The position numbers and the translations under genes were made by a program. From Gemmatimonadales bacterium (GTDB lineage Bacteria; Gemmatimonadota; Gemmatimonadetes; Gemmatimonadales; JACORV01): 33,156 nt of DNA. The notes under the pieces were generated by a model that had not been told where the DNA came from, did no database searches, and saw only the letters and a program-made list of their open reading frames with translations. Positions 7,957 through 15,450 of this stretch are shown here, piece by piece. Numbering within the stretch: the first letter of the stretch is position 1; each line of letters opens with the position of its first letter. Where the stretch lies: assembly GCA_035502185.1 (NCBI GenBank), contig DATJUT010000039.1, positions 1 through 33,156 of the forward strand, in the 5' to 3' direction.

Positions 7957-9039
7957 TCAGCGCTGGATCCGCGCGCTGGCGCCCTGCGCGTAGGCGCGGA
8001 CCTGCTCCAGGGTCGCCATCGTCGTGTCGCCGGGGAAGGTGGTCACGAGCGCCCCGTGCGCCCAGCCGAGCTTCACCGCCGCCTCGGGCGTCTCCCCCGC
8101 CAGCAACCCGTAGAAGAAGCCGCTGGCGAAACCGTCGCCGCCCCCCACCCGGTCGCGCACGTCGAGGTCGCAGGTCGGCGCGGCGCAGCGCTTCCCCGCC
8201 ACCCACGCCACCGCGGTCCACGCGTGCCGGTTGGCCGAGTGCACCTCGCGCAGCGTCGTGGCCACCGCCTTGATGCCGGGGTACTTCGCGGTCACCGCGT
8301 CGATCATCGCGTAGAAGCGGCCCGGATCGAGCCCGGAGGCGGCGGCGGCCGCGGGTCCCCCGACGCCGAGGGCCTGCTGCAGGTCCTCCTCGTTGCCCAC
8401 CAGCACGTCCACCTGCTCGACGATGCGGCCGATCACCTCGGCGGCCCGGGTCGCGCCGCCCCAGATGCTCCACAGCCGCTCGCGGTAGTTGAGGTCGAAG
8501 CTGGTGACGGCGCCGGCGGCCTTCGCGGCCTGCATCGCCTCGAGGATCAGCGGCCCGGTCGTGGCCGAGAGCGAGGCGAAGATCCCGCCGCTGTGGAACC
8601 AGCGCACCCCGCCGGCGAAGACGGCCTTCCAGTCGAAGTCGCCGGGCCCGAGCCGCGCGGCGGCCTCGTTGCTGCGGTTGTAGAACACGACCGGCGCGCG
8701 CACCCCGTGCCCACGGTCGCTGTAGACGGTGGCCATGTTGGGGCCGGTCACCCCGTCGTGCGCGAAGCGCTTGTAGAACGGGCGCACGCCCATCGCCCGC
8801 ACCCGCTCCGCGATCAGGTCGCCGATCGGGTAGTCCACCATCGCGGTGACGATCGCCGTGTTGAGGCGGAAGCAGTCGGCGAGGTTCGCCGCGACGTTGA
8901 ACTCGCCGCCGCTCACGTGGATGTCGCACCGGGTCGCCTTGCGGAACGGCACGACGCCCGGGTCGAGCCGGTGCACCAGCGCGCCGAGGCTCACGAGGTC
9001 GAGTGCGCCGGCCGCGGGGATCTTCAGGTCATGCGCCAC
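7957..9039 (-). CDS. kdgK: PfkB-family carbohydrate kinase, probably 2-keto-3-deoxygluconate kinase
   Basis: The protein has 360 residues with the ribokinase fold. Seen are the substrate-side GGEFNVAANLA (GGAxxN motif) near residue 45, the FDLNYRERLW strand typical of KDG kinases, and the C-terminal PfkB signature RVGGGDGFASGFFYG, which carries the catalytic Asp and an anion hole reading GGGD instead of the usual GAGD. KDG kinase makes KDPG, the last step before aldol cleavage in hexuronate catabolism. The neighbours uxuB and a hexuronate-type transporter in the window fit this. Sugar specificity of PfkB kinases is hard to read from sequence, so 2-dehydro-3-deoxygalactonokinase or another sugar kinase remains possible. 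It starts at ATG 9039, 39 bases after the LarA-like gene. Confidence 0.8.
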   Translation of the reverse strand: MAHDLKIPAAGALDLVSLGALVHRLDPGVVPFRKATRCDIHVSGGEFNVAANLADCFRLNTAIVTAMVDYPIGDLIAERVRAMGVRPFYKRFAHDGVTGPNMATVYSDRGHGVRAPVVFYNRSNEAAARLGPGDFDWKAVFAGGVRWFHSGGIFASLSATTGPLILEAMQAAKAAGAVTSFDLNYRERLWSIWGGATRAAEVIGRIVEQVDVLVGNEEDLQQALGVGGPAAAAASGLDPGRFYAMIDAVTAKYPGIKAVATTLREVHSANRHAWTAVAWVAGKRCAAPTCDLDVRDRVGGGDGFASGFFYGLLAGETPEAAVKLGWAHGALVTTFPGDTTMATLEQVRAYAQGASARIQR

Positions 9040-9078
9040 GCGAAGCTCCGGATGAGTGAGGGCGCGGGCGGCCTCGCG

Positions 9079-10362
9079 TCACGACGCCGCCGCGCGGGGC
9101 GGGAGGCCGAACGGGTCGTCGCGCAGCCGGTACAGCGTCTCGCCGGCCTGGGGCACCAGCAGCCGGCCCTCCCCTTCCCGGTCGCGCCACGCCTCGGGGT
9201 GGATGGAGGCCGGATCCCGCCAGCCGAGGTTGATCTTGCGGCACAGGGCCTCCGGGATGCCGGTCGCCAGCGTCACGGTGGTCCGCGGGCGCTCCCGGCC
9301 GTCCTCGTAGCTGCCGAGCCCCTTCACGTGGGTCGAGTGCGCGAGGATGCCCCCGGGCACGTCGGCGAACCGCGCCATCTGCTTGAGGAAGTAGTCGCGC
9401 ACGTGGTACCCGATGCGCTCGATCAGCGCGCCGTGGGTGGCCGAGACGCGGCCGATGTGCGGCCCGTAGATGATCAGCTCGCCGCCGTCGGCCACCACCG
9501 GCTCGAGCTTGTAGGCGCACTTCCCGCCGACCCACATCTCGTCGTACATCGGCGGCGCGCAGGACAGCACGCTCGCGAACGGCCGGTCCTTGTAGACGAT
9601 GTGGATCCGGTTCGAGAGATCGGCCGCCGCGGACCACGCCTCCTCGGGGGTGCCGCAGAACAGCCCCGCCAGGCCGCCGGCGCGGACCACCAGGCTCATG
9701 CACAGGCGCGGCACCGGGAGCATCCGCGCCGCGATGTCCACCACCGCGCGCACCGGCGTGTGCTTGCGGCCGATGATCACGGGGCTGGTGATCAGCGCCC
9801 CGAGCCAGTGGAACATGTCGATGATCTCGGCGCCCGCGATGCCGGGGAACAGGTACTTGTTCCCGCCGGAGAACCCGACCACCTCGTGCGGGAACGTCGG
9901 CCCGACGATCAGGACGACGTCGTAGTCGAGGACCATCCGGTTGATGGTCACCGGCACCGGCTGGTGCATCATCCCGCCCGACAGCTCCTCCACCTGCTCG
10001 CGCGGGATGGTGCCGATCGTGGTCAGCTGGGCCGGGTCCTTCCAGGCGTGGTTCACCACCCGGCTCCGCGCGTACCGCGCGGCGCGCTCCCCGGGCGCCA
10101 TCCCCAGCCGCGCGTCGATCGCCGCCTCGCTCATCGGCGGGTGCGTGCCGAGCGCGATGAGGAAGTCGAGCGCGCGCACGCGCCCCGCCAGGAGGTCGTA
10201 CAGCACCCGGAACATCAGGCCGATGGGACCCGAGCGCGTCTGGTCGGGGATGATCGCGACCACCCGCTTCCCCTCCAGGCGCTCCCGCGCGATGAACTCC
10301 GCCGCGATCGCGCGGACCTCCGGCGCGCCGAGGTCGTCCGCGGGCGATCCGCGCCCGATCAC
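9079..10362 (-). CDS. LarA-family nickel-pincer-nucleotide enzyme (DUF2088), putative hydroxy-acid racemase/epimerase
   Basis: The protein is 427 residues, normal for LarA. All four residues that hold the nickel-pincer cofactor or act as acid/base in lactate racemase (His108, His174, Lys184, His200) have counterparts at His105, His159, Lys169 and His185, with identical spacing of 10 and 16 in the last three. The core motif reads FPHEVVGFSGGNKYLFPG and the N-terminal DQTR motif is present. The Arg that follows GTH in lactate racemase and contacts the carboxylate is Pro here (LGTHPPMS), so lactate is unlikely. Position between gnd and kdgK in a uronate operon points to a sugar acid as substrate; LarA homologues acting on other hydroxy acids are known. 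The cofactor makers larB, larC and larE are not in the window. It starts three bases after the gnd stop. Confidence 0.85.
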   Translation of the reverse strand: MIGRGSPADDLGAPEVRAIAAEFIARERLEGKRVVAIIPDQTRSGPIGLMFRVLYDLLAGRVRALDFLIALGTHPPMSEAAIDARLGMAPGERAARYARSRVVNHAWKDPAQLTTIGTIPREQVEELSGGMMHQPVPVTINRMVLDYDVVLIVGPTFPHEVVGFSGGNKYLFPGIAGAEIIDMFHWLGALITSPVIIGRKHTPVRAVVDIAARMLPVPRLCMSLVVRAGGLAGLFCGTPEEAWSAAADLSNRIHIVYKDRPFASVLSCAPPMYDEMWVGGKCAYKLEPVVADGGELIIYGPHIGRVSATHGALIERIGYHVRDYFLKQMARFADVPGGILAHSTHVKGLGSYEDGRERPRTTVTLATGIPEALCRKINLGWRDPASIHPEAWRDREGEGRLLVPQAGETLYRLRDDPFGLPPRAAAS

Positions 10363-10365
10363 GGG

Positions 10366-11784
10366 TCAGGCCCCGCCTTCCCAGTCGGTGTGGAACACGC
10401 CCTCCCGGTCGATCCGCCGGTAGGTGTGGGCGCCGAAGAAGTCGCGCTGTGCCTGGAGCAGGTTGGCCGGCAGCACCGCGGTCCGGTAGCTGTCGTAGTA
10501 CGCCAGCGCGCTGCCGAAGGCCGGGACCGGCACGCCGACGTCCGCGGCGGTCGCGACCACCTTCCGCCAGCCGGCGGAGGCGTCCCGGATCGCAGCGGCG
10601 AAGTAGGGGTCGAGGAGCAGGTTCGGCAGCGCGGGGTCGCGGTCGTAGGCGTCCTTGATCTTGGCGAGGAATCGCGCGCGAATGATGCACCCGGCGCGCC
10701 ACAGCGACGCGATGGAGCCGAACGTGAGGCCCCAGCGGTAGTGGTCGTCCGCGGCCCGCAGCAGCTGGAACCCCTGCGCGTAGGAGCAGATCTTGGAGGC
10801 GTACAGCGCGTCGCGGATCATCGCGATGAAGGCTGTCCGGTCGCCGGTGAACTTCGCGTCCGGCCCCGGGAGCACCCGCGCGGCGGCCACCCGCTCCGCC
10901 TTGAGGGCGCTCATCATCCGGGCGAACACGGCGACGGCGATGGTCTGCGCGGGCACGCCGAGGTCGAGGGCGGCGCCGCTGGTCCACTTGCCGGTGCCCT
11001 TCTGCTCCGCCGTGTCGAGGATCACCTGCACCAGCGGCTTGCCGGTGTCGGGGTCGCGCTTCGCCAGGATCGCGGCCGTGATCTCGATGAGGTAGCTGTC
11101 CAGCTCCCCCCGGTTCCATTCGGCGAACACGTCCCGCATCTCGGGCGCGGAGAGGCCGAGCACCCGCTCCATCAGGAAGTAGGCCTCGCCGATCATCTGC
11201 ATGTCGCCGTACTCGATCCCGTTGTGCACCATCTTCACGAAGTGCCCCGCGCCGTCGGGGCCGATCCACTCGCAGCACGGCTGCCCGTCGCTCGCCCGGG
11301 CCGCGATCTTCTGCAGGAGGGGACCGACGACGGGCCACGCGTCCGGGTTCCCGCCCGGCATGATGGACGGGCCCTTGAGCGCGCCTTCCTCGCCGCCGCT
11401 CACCCCGGTGCCGACGTAGAGGATGCCGGTCCCCTGGAGCGCGGCGATGCGGCGGCGCGTGTCCTCGAAGAACGAGTTCCCGCCGTCGATCAGCACGTCG
11501 CCTTTCGCCAGCACGGGCCGCAGCTCCGCGACCACCGCGTCCACCGGCGAGCCGGCCGGCACCATCACCAGGATGCGGCGCGGCCGCTCCAGCTGCGCCA
11601 GGAACTCCGCCAGCACCCCGGCGACCGCCATCGGCTTGCCGGCGAACGCCGCGCGCGCGGCCTGCACCTTGTCCGCGTCGATGTCGTAGCCCGCCACCGA
11701 AAAGCCGTTGCGCGCCATGTTGAGCGCCAGGTTCCTGCCCATCACGCCGAGGCCGATCACCCCGACGGCCTTGTCCGCGCTCAT
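10366..11784 (-). CDS. gnd: 6-phosphogluconate dehydrogenase, decarboxylating
   Basis: The protein has 472 residues, the full length of the long (dimeric, GndA) class. The N-terminal Rossmann motif GLGVMGRNLALNMARNG is present with the expected features for NADP+. The substrate and catalytic segment includes GVSGGEEGALKGPSIMPGG, GAGHFVKMVHNGIEYGDMQ with the catalytic Lys, and QKGTGKWTS. The C-terminal tail (THTYRRIDREGVFHTDW) that reaches into the partner subunit is intact. The enzyme oxidises 6-phosphogluconate to ribulose 5-phosphate and CO2. Its place between uxuB and the LarA-like gene, with no glucose-6-phosphate dehydrogenase nearby, suggests that it serves incoming gluconate-type sugar acids here; a GntP permease lies 18 kb away. 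It starts at ATG 11784, 31 bases after uxuB. Confidence 0.95.
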   Translation of the reverse strand: MSADKAVGVIGLGVMGRNLALNMARNGFSVAGYDIDADKVQAARAAFAGKPMAVAGVLAEFLAQLERPRRILVMVPAGSPVDAVVAELRPVLAKGDVLIDGGNSFFEDTRRRIAALQGTGILYVGTGVSGGEEGALKGPSIMPGGNPDAWPVVGPLLQKIAARASDGQPCCEWIGPDGAGHFVKMVHNGIEYGDMQMIGEAYFLMERVLGLSAPEMRDVFAEWNRGELDSYLIEITAAILAKRDPDTGKPLVQVILDTAEQKGTGKWTSGAALDLGVPAQTIAVAVFARMMSALKAERVAAARVLPGPDAKFTGDRTAFIAMIRDALYASKICSYAQGFQLLRAADDHYRWGLTFGSIASLWRAGCIIRARFLAKIKDAYDRDPALPNLLLDPYFAAAIRDASAGWRKVVATAADVGVPVPAFGSALAYYDSYRTAVLPANLLQAQRDFFGAHTYRRIDREGVFHTDWEGGA

Positions 11785-11815
11785 CGCGCCGTCCTTTCCC
11801 TCACGGTTGCGCCGC

Positions 11816-12649
11816 TCACACGCCGGAGAACGCCGCGAACCCGCCGTCCACCGGGACGACGGTGCCGGTCACGAACGCGGACGCCGGCGAGAGCAGCCAC
11901 AGCACGGTACCCAGCAGGTCCTCCGGCGTGCCGAACCGGCCCATCGGCGTGTGGGCGAGGATGCTCCGCCCGCGCGGCGTGAGGTCGCCCGACGCCCGGT
12001 CGGTCAGCAGGAACCGGTTCTGCTCGGTGAGGAAGAACCCGGGCGCGATCGCGTTCACGCGGATCCGGGGCGAGTACTCCTGGGCCATGTGCACGGCCAG
12101 CCACTGGGTGAAGTTGCTCACCGCCGCCTTGGCCGCCGAGTAGGCGGCGATGCGGGTCAGCGGCCGCAGCGCGTTCATGGACGAGACGTTCAGGATCACG
12201 CCGCTTTTGCGCTCGGCCATCGCGCGCCCGAACACCTGGCAGGGCAGGACCGTGCCGAGCAGGTTGAGATCGAGCACCGAGCGCAACGCCTCCGGCGGCA
12301 GGTCGAAGAAGCTCCCCGCCGGCCCCGTCGTGGCGCGCGGGTCGTTGCCGCCCGCCGCGTTGACCAGCGCGTCCACCCGTCCGAACTCGGCCACGATCTT
12401 CTCGTGCGCGGCGGCGAGCTTGTCCCGGTCCAGCACGTCGCCGTAGACCACGATGAACCGGCCGACGCCCGTGGGGATCCGGTGCACCAGCCGCTCGGCC
12501 ATCGCCGGGTCGCGGTCGAGGATCGCGACGTTGGCCCGGCACCCCACCAGCGCGCAGGCCATCTCGCCCCCGAGGACGCCGGCGCCGCCGGTGATGACGA
12601 CCGTCTGGTCGTGGAAGTCGTACAGCCGCGTCAGCTCCTCGAGGTCCAT
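11816..12649 (-). CDS. uxuB: SDR-type D-mannonate oxidoreductase (fructuronate reductase)
   Basis: The 277-residue protein is a classical short-chain dehydrogenase with TGGAGVLGG for the cofactor, NAAGG (instead of NNAG), the catalytic Ser in SSMNAL and Tyr-x3-Lys in AYSAAKAA. The stretches LNLLGTVLPCQVFG, SNFTQWLAVH, APGFFLTEQNR and the end VVPVDGGFAAFSGV are characteristic of the Bacillus UxuB-type mannonate oxidoreductase subgroup rather than KduD or FabG. It reduces fructuronate to mannonate with NAD(P)H in glucuronate breakdown. It is the first gene of a minus-strand run that continues through gnd, the LarA-like gene and kdgK. ATG 12649 follows a GGAGGGG ribosome site. Confidence 0.9.
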   Translation of the reverse strand: MDLEELTRLYDFHDQTVVITGGAGVLGGEMACALVGCRANVAILDRDPAMAERLVHRIPTGVGRFIVVYGDVLDRDKLAAAHEKIVAEFGRVDALVNAAGGNDPRATTGPAGSFFDLPPEALRSVLDLNLLGTVLPCQVFGRAMAERKSGVILNVSSMNALRPLTRIAAYSAAKAAVSNFTQWLAVHMAQEYSPRIRVNAIAPGFFLTEQNRFLLTDRASGDLTPRGRSILAHTPMGRFGTPEDLLGTVLWLLSPASAFVTGTVVPVDGGFAAFSGV

Positions 12650-12656
12650 CGCCCCT

Positions 12657-12675
12657 CCGCACCTTCAAAGTGCGG
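12657..12675. repeat. small inverted repeat in the uxuB leader
   Basis: CCGCAC at 12657-12662 and GTGCGG at 12670-12675 form a perfect 6-base inverted repeat with a 7-base AT-richer loop (CTTCAAA), just upstream of the uxuB ribosome site. It could be an operator half-site pair or a leader hairpin near the ribosome site. A 6-base match in GC-rich DNA can occur by chance. Confidence 0.3.
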
Positions 12676-12740
12676 TCCCCGGCGCGCGCGTGCCAGGCCT
12701 CGGCTCCGTCGCCTTGATCGCCGGCGGCGCCGGGCCCATG

Positions 12741-12773
12741 TTGAGCGCCGGTGGCGAGGTCAGGTCATAATAT
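12741..12773. promoter_or_regulatory. AT-rich divergent promoter element between uxuB and the GH3 gene
   Basis: TCATAATATC at 12765-12774 is the only AT-rich stretch between the divergent genes. Read forward it offers -10 CATAAT with a TTGAGC -35 at 12741-12746 (19-base spacing), giving a start of transcription about 12 bases before the GH3 ATG at 12790. Read in reverse it offers TATTAT as -10 for uxuB with a roughly 110-base leader. The forward reading argues against the upstream GTG at 12751 as the GH3 start. Confidence 0.4.
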
Positions 12774-12789
12774 CTCCTGGGGGGGCGGG

Positions 12790-15450
12790 ATGGGCGCACG
12801 GGTGTCCGGGGACGGGCCGGCGCGGCCGCGGATCGCCGCCGCGGCGGCCGTGGTGATGGGCATCGGGCTCGCGGCCGGCCCTGCCGCGGCCCAGGCGCCG
12901 GCGTACCGGGACACCAGCCTCTCCTTCGAGGCGCGCGCCGCCGACCTGGTGGGCCGGATGACGCTCGAGGAGAAGGTCTCCCAGATGAGCGACTTCGCCG
13001 CCGCGATCCCCCGGCTGGGCGTCCCCGCCTACAACTGGTGGAACGAGGCGCTGCACGGCGTCGCGCGCGCGGGTCTCGCCACCAGCTTCCCGCAGGCGAT
13101 CGGGATGGCCGCCACCTGGGACGATTCGCTGATCTTCCGGGAGGCCGCGGTCATCGCCGACGAGGCGCGCGCCAAGTACCACGAGGTCCTCCGCCACGGC
13201 GACCCGGCGCGGTTCGAGGGGCTGACCTTCTGGTCGCCGAACGTCAACCTGTTCCGGGACCCGCGCTGGGGGCGCGGCCAGGAGACCTACGGCGAGGACC
13301 CGTACCTCGCCGGCCGGCTGGCGGTCCAGTTCGTGCGCGGCCTGCAGGGCCCGGACCCGCGCTACCTCGAGGCCGTGTCCACCCCGAAGCACTTCGCGGT
13401 GCACAGCGGGCCCGAACCGCTGCGGCACCAGTTCGACGTCCATCCGAGCGAGCGCGACCTGCACGAGAGCTACCTGCCCCAGTTCCGGGCCGCGGTCGTG
13501 GAAGGCGGCGCGCAGTCGGTGATGTGCGCCTACAACCGGGTGGACGGCTCCCCCGCCTGCGCCAGCGACCTGCTGCTCGAGGACGAGCTGCGCGGCCGGT
13601 GGGGATTCCGCGGCTACGTGGTGTCCGACTGCGACGCCGTCGCCGACATCTGGCGCACCCACCGGGTGGCGCCGGGCGCCGCGGAAGCCGCCGCGATGGC
13701 GCTCAAGGCCGGCACCGACCTGGACTGCGGGCGCAGCTACGACAGCCTGGCGGCCGCGGTGCGGCGGGGGCTGGTGAGCGAGGCCCTGGTGGACAGCGCC
13801 GTGACGCGGCTGATGACGGCGCGCTTCCGGCTCGGGATGTTCGATCCGCCCGCGCGGGTGACGTGGGCGCGGGTCCCGTTCCGCGACCTCGACGCGCCGG
13901 CCCACCGGGCCCTGGCGCTCCGGGTCGCGCGGGAGTCGATGGTCCTGCTCAAGAACGCCGGCGGCCTGCTGCCCCTGCGGCCCGACCTGGGCACGATCGC
14001 CGTCATCGGCCCCAACGCGGACCAGGTGCACGTGCTGCTCGGCAACTACAACGGGACGCCCGCCGATCCGGTCACGCCGCTGCGGGGGATCCGCGCGGCG
14101 GTCCCGCGCGCGACCCACGTGGTCTACGCCCAGGGCTCCGACGTGGCCGACAGCGTTCCGGTGACCACCGTGGTGCCGTCCGCCGTGCTGCGGACCGCCG
14201 ACGGCCGGCGCGGCCTCGACGTGGCCTACTTCGCGGAGCGGACGATGGCGGGCGCGCCGCTGTGGACCGCGGTGGACACGACGCTCGACGCCGACTGGGA
14301 GGAGCGCGCGCCGCGCGCCGACATGAACCCCGACGACTTCGGCGTCCGCTGGACCGGGACGCTGCGGGCGCCGGCGACCGGCGCCTACCGGCTGGGCCTC
14401 ATCGGGACGGTGCGGTACCGGCTGTGGCTCGACGACAGCCTGGTGGTGAAATCGTACTTCCCGCCGCGCAACGACGAGCCGAGCCGGCCGTGGTTCCCCT
14501 CGACCGCAGCGGTGCGGCTCGAGGCCGGCCGCGACTACCGGCTGCGGGTGGAGGGCGCGGAGTCGTACGGGGTGGCCGGCCTGCAGCTGCTGTGGGCGCC
14601 GCCGAGCGAAGTGCTGGAGGCCGAGGCGGTGCGCGCGGCCGAGGCGGCGGACGTGGTGGTCCTGTGTCTCGGCATCACCTCGCGGCTCGAGGGCGAGGAG
14701 ATGCGCATCCACACCGCCGGCTTCGACGGCGGCGACCGCACCAGCCTCGACCTGCCGGCGCCGCAGCAGCGGCTGCTGGAGCGGATCGCCGCGGTGGGCA
14801 AGCCCGTCGTGCTGGTGCTCCTCAACGGGAGCGCGCTGGCCGTGAGCTGGGCGGCCGGCCACGTGCCGGCGATCCTGGAAGCGTGGTACCCCGGCCAGGC
14901 CGGCGGCACCGCGATCGCCGACGTGCTGTTCGGCCGCTACGACCCGGGCGGCCGGCTGCCGGTCACGTTCTACCGCGGCGTGGCCGACCTGCCGCCGTTC
15001 GACGACTACTCGATGGCGCACCGGACCTACCGCTTCTTCGACGGCGTGCCGCTGTATCCGTTCGGTTACGGGCTCGGCTATACCACCTTCGGCTACACGC
15101 GGCTGCGGACCAGCGCCGACACGCTGCGGCGCGGCGACACCGTGACGGTCGCGGTGGACGTGACCAACACCGGCGCCCGCGCGGGCGACGAAGTGGTGCA
15201 GCTCTACGTGCGCTACCCGGACTCGAAGCTGCCGCGTCCCATCCGGGACCTGCGCGGCTTCCGCCGGATCTCGCTGCTCCCGCACCAGACGCGGACGGTG
15301 CGCTTCCCGCTGGACGCCTCCGCGCTCGCCTACTGGGACACGGACGTCCACGACTGGGCGGTCGAGGACGGGCCGGTGGTCCTGGAGGTGGGCGCTTCCT
15401 CGGCGGACATCCGGCTGGAGAGGACGATCACGGTGGCGGGGCGGCCGTGA
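12790..15450 (+). CDS. secreted GH3 beta-xylosidase with PA14 insert
   Basis: The product from ATG 12790 is 886 residues, preceded by a G-rich ribosome site. An N-terminal signal peptide (AAAAAVVMGIGLAAGPAAA, cleaved near AQA) leads to the GH3 catalytic barrel. SPNVNLFRDPRWGRGQETYGEDP is typical of xylan 1,4-beta-xylosidases, KHFAVHSGPE binds substrate, and the nucleophile is Asp280 in YVVSDCDAV. The second alpha/beta domain begins near residue 380 (VLLKNAGGLLPL). A PA14-like insert lies around residues 500-605 (YRLGLIGTVRYRLWLDDSLV), and the GEEM/HTAGFDGGDR region follows. A fibronectin-III-like domain ends the protein (NTGARAGDEVVQLYV). It removes terminal xylose, or possibly glucose or arabinose, from oligomers outside the cytoplasm. 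It overlaps the next gene by four bases. Confidence 0.9.
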   Translation: MGARVSGDGPARPRIAAAAAVVMGIGLAAGPAAAQAPAYRDTSLSFEARAADLVGRMTLEEKVSQMSDFAAAIPRLGVPAYNWWNEALHGVARAGLATSFPQAIGMAATWDDSLIFREAAVIADEARAKYHEVLRHGDPARFEGLTFWSPNVNLFRDPRWGRGQETYGEDPYLAGRLAVQFVRGLQGPDPRYLEAVSTPKHFAVHSGPEPLRHQFDVHPSERDLHESYLPQFRAAVVEGGAQSVMCAYNRVDGSPACASDLLLEDELRGRWGFRGYVVSDCDAVADIWRTHRVAPGAAEAAAMALKAGTDLDCGRSYDSLAAAVRRGLVSEALVDSAVTRLMTARFRLGMFDPPARVTWARVPFRDLDAPAHRALALRVARESMVLLKNAGGLLPLRPDLGTIAVIGPNADQVHVLLGNYNGTPADPVTPLRGIRAAVPRATHVVYAQGSDVADSVPVTTVVPSAVLRTADGRRGLDVAYFAERTMAGAPLWTAVDTTLDADWEERAPRADMNPDDFGVRWTGTLRAPATGAYRLGLIGTVRYRLWLDDSLVVKSYFPPRNDEPSRPWFPSTAAVRLEAGRDYRLRVEGAESYGVAGLQLLWAPPSEVLEAEAVRAAEAADVVVLCLGITSRLEGEEMRIHTAGFDGGDRTSLDLPAPQQRLLERIAAVGKPVVLVLLNGSALAVSWAAGHVPAILEAWYPGQAGGTAIADVLFGRYDPGGRLPVTFYRGVADLPPFDDYSMAHRTYRFFDGVPLYPFGYGLGYTTFGYTRLRTSADTLRRGDTVTVAVDVTNTGARAGDEVVQLYVRYPDSKLPRPIRDLRGFRRISLLPHQTRTVRFPLDASALAYWDTDVHDWAVEDGPVVLEVGASSADIRLERTITVAGRP

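Noticed and set aside
7276-11982. A very long open frame on the plus strand (over 1500 codons) opposite the uxuB-gnd-larA-kdgK-RACo genes
   Set aside because: Its translation is His/Arg/Pro/Val-rich without any domain and lies antisense to genes with clear families. Long empty antisense frames are normal at this GC content.
12685-12710. Possible sigma-54 -24 element (TGGCAC on the minus strand) upstream of uxuB
   Set aside because: No TTGC-type -12 element follows at the required spacing.
12751-12789. GTG at 12751 as the start of the GH3 protein
   Set aside because: It would put 13 residues before the signal peptide and lies upstream of the probable promoter; ATG 12790 has a G-rich ribosome site and gives a normal signal peptide.
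12760-15351. Open frame of about 860 codons on the minus strand opposite the GH3 gene
   Set aside because: The composition is His/Arg/Gln/Val-rich and no motif is present; the plus-strand GH3 domains and active site are unambiguous.
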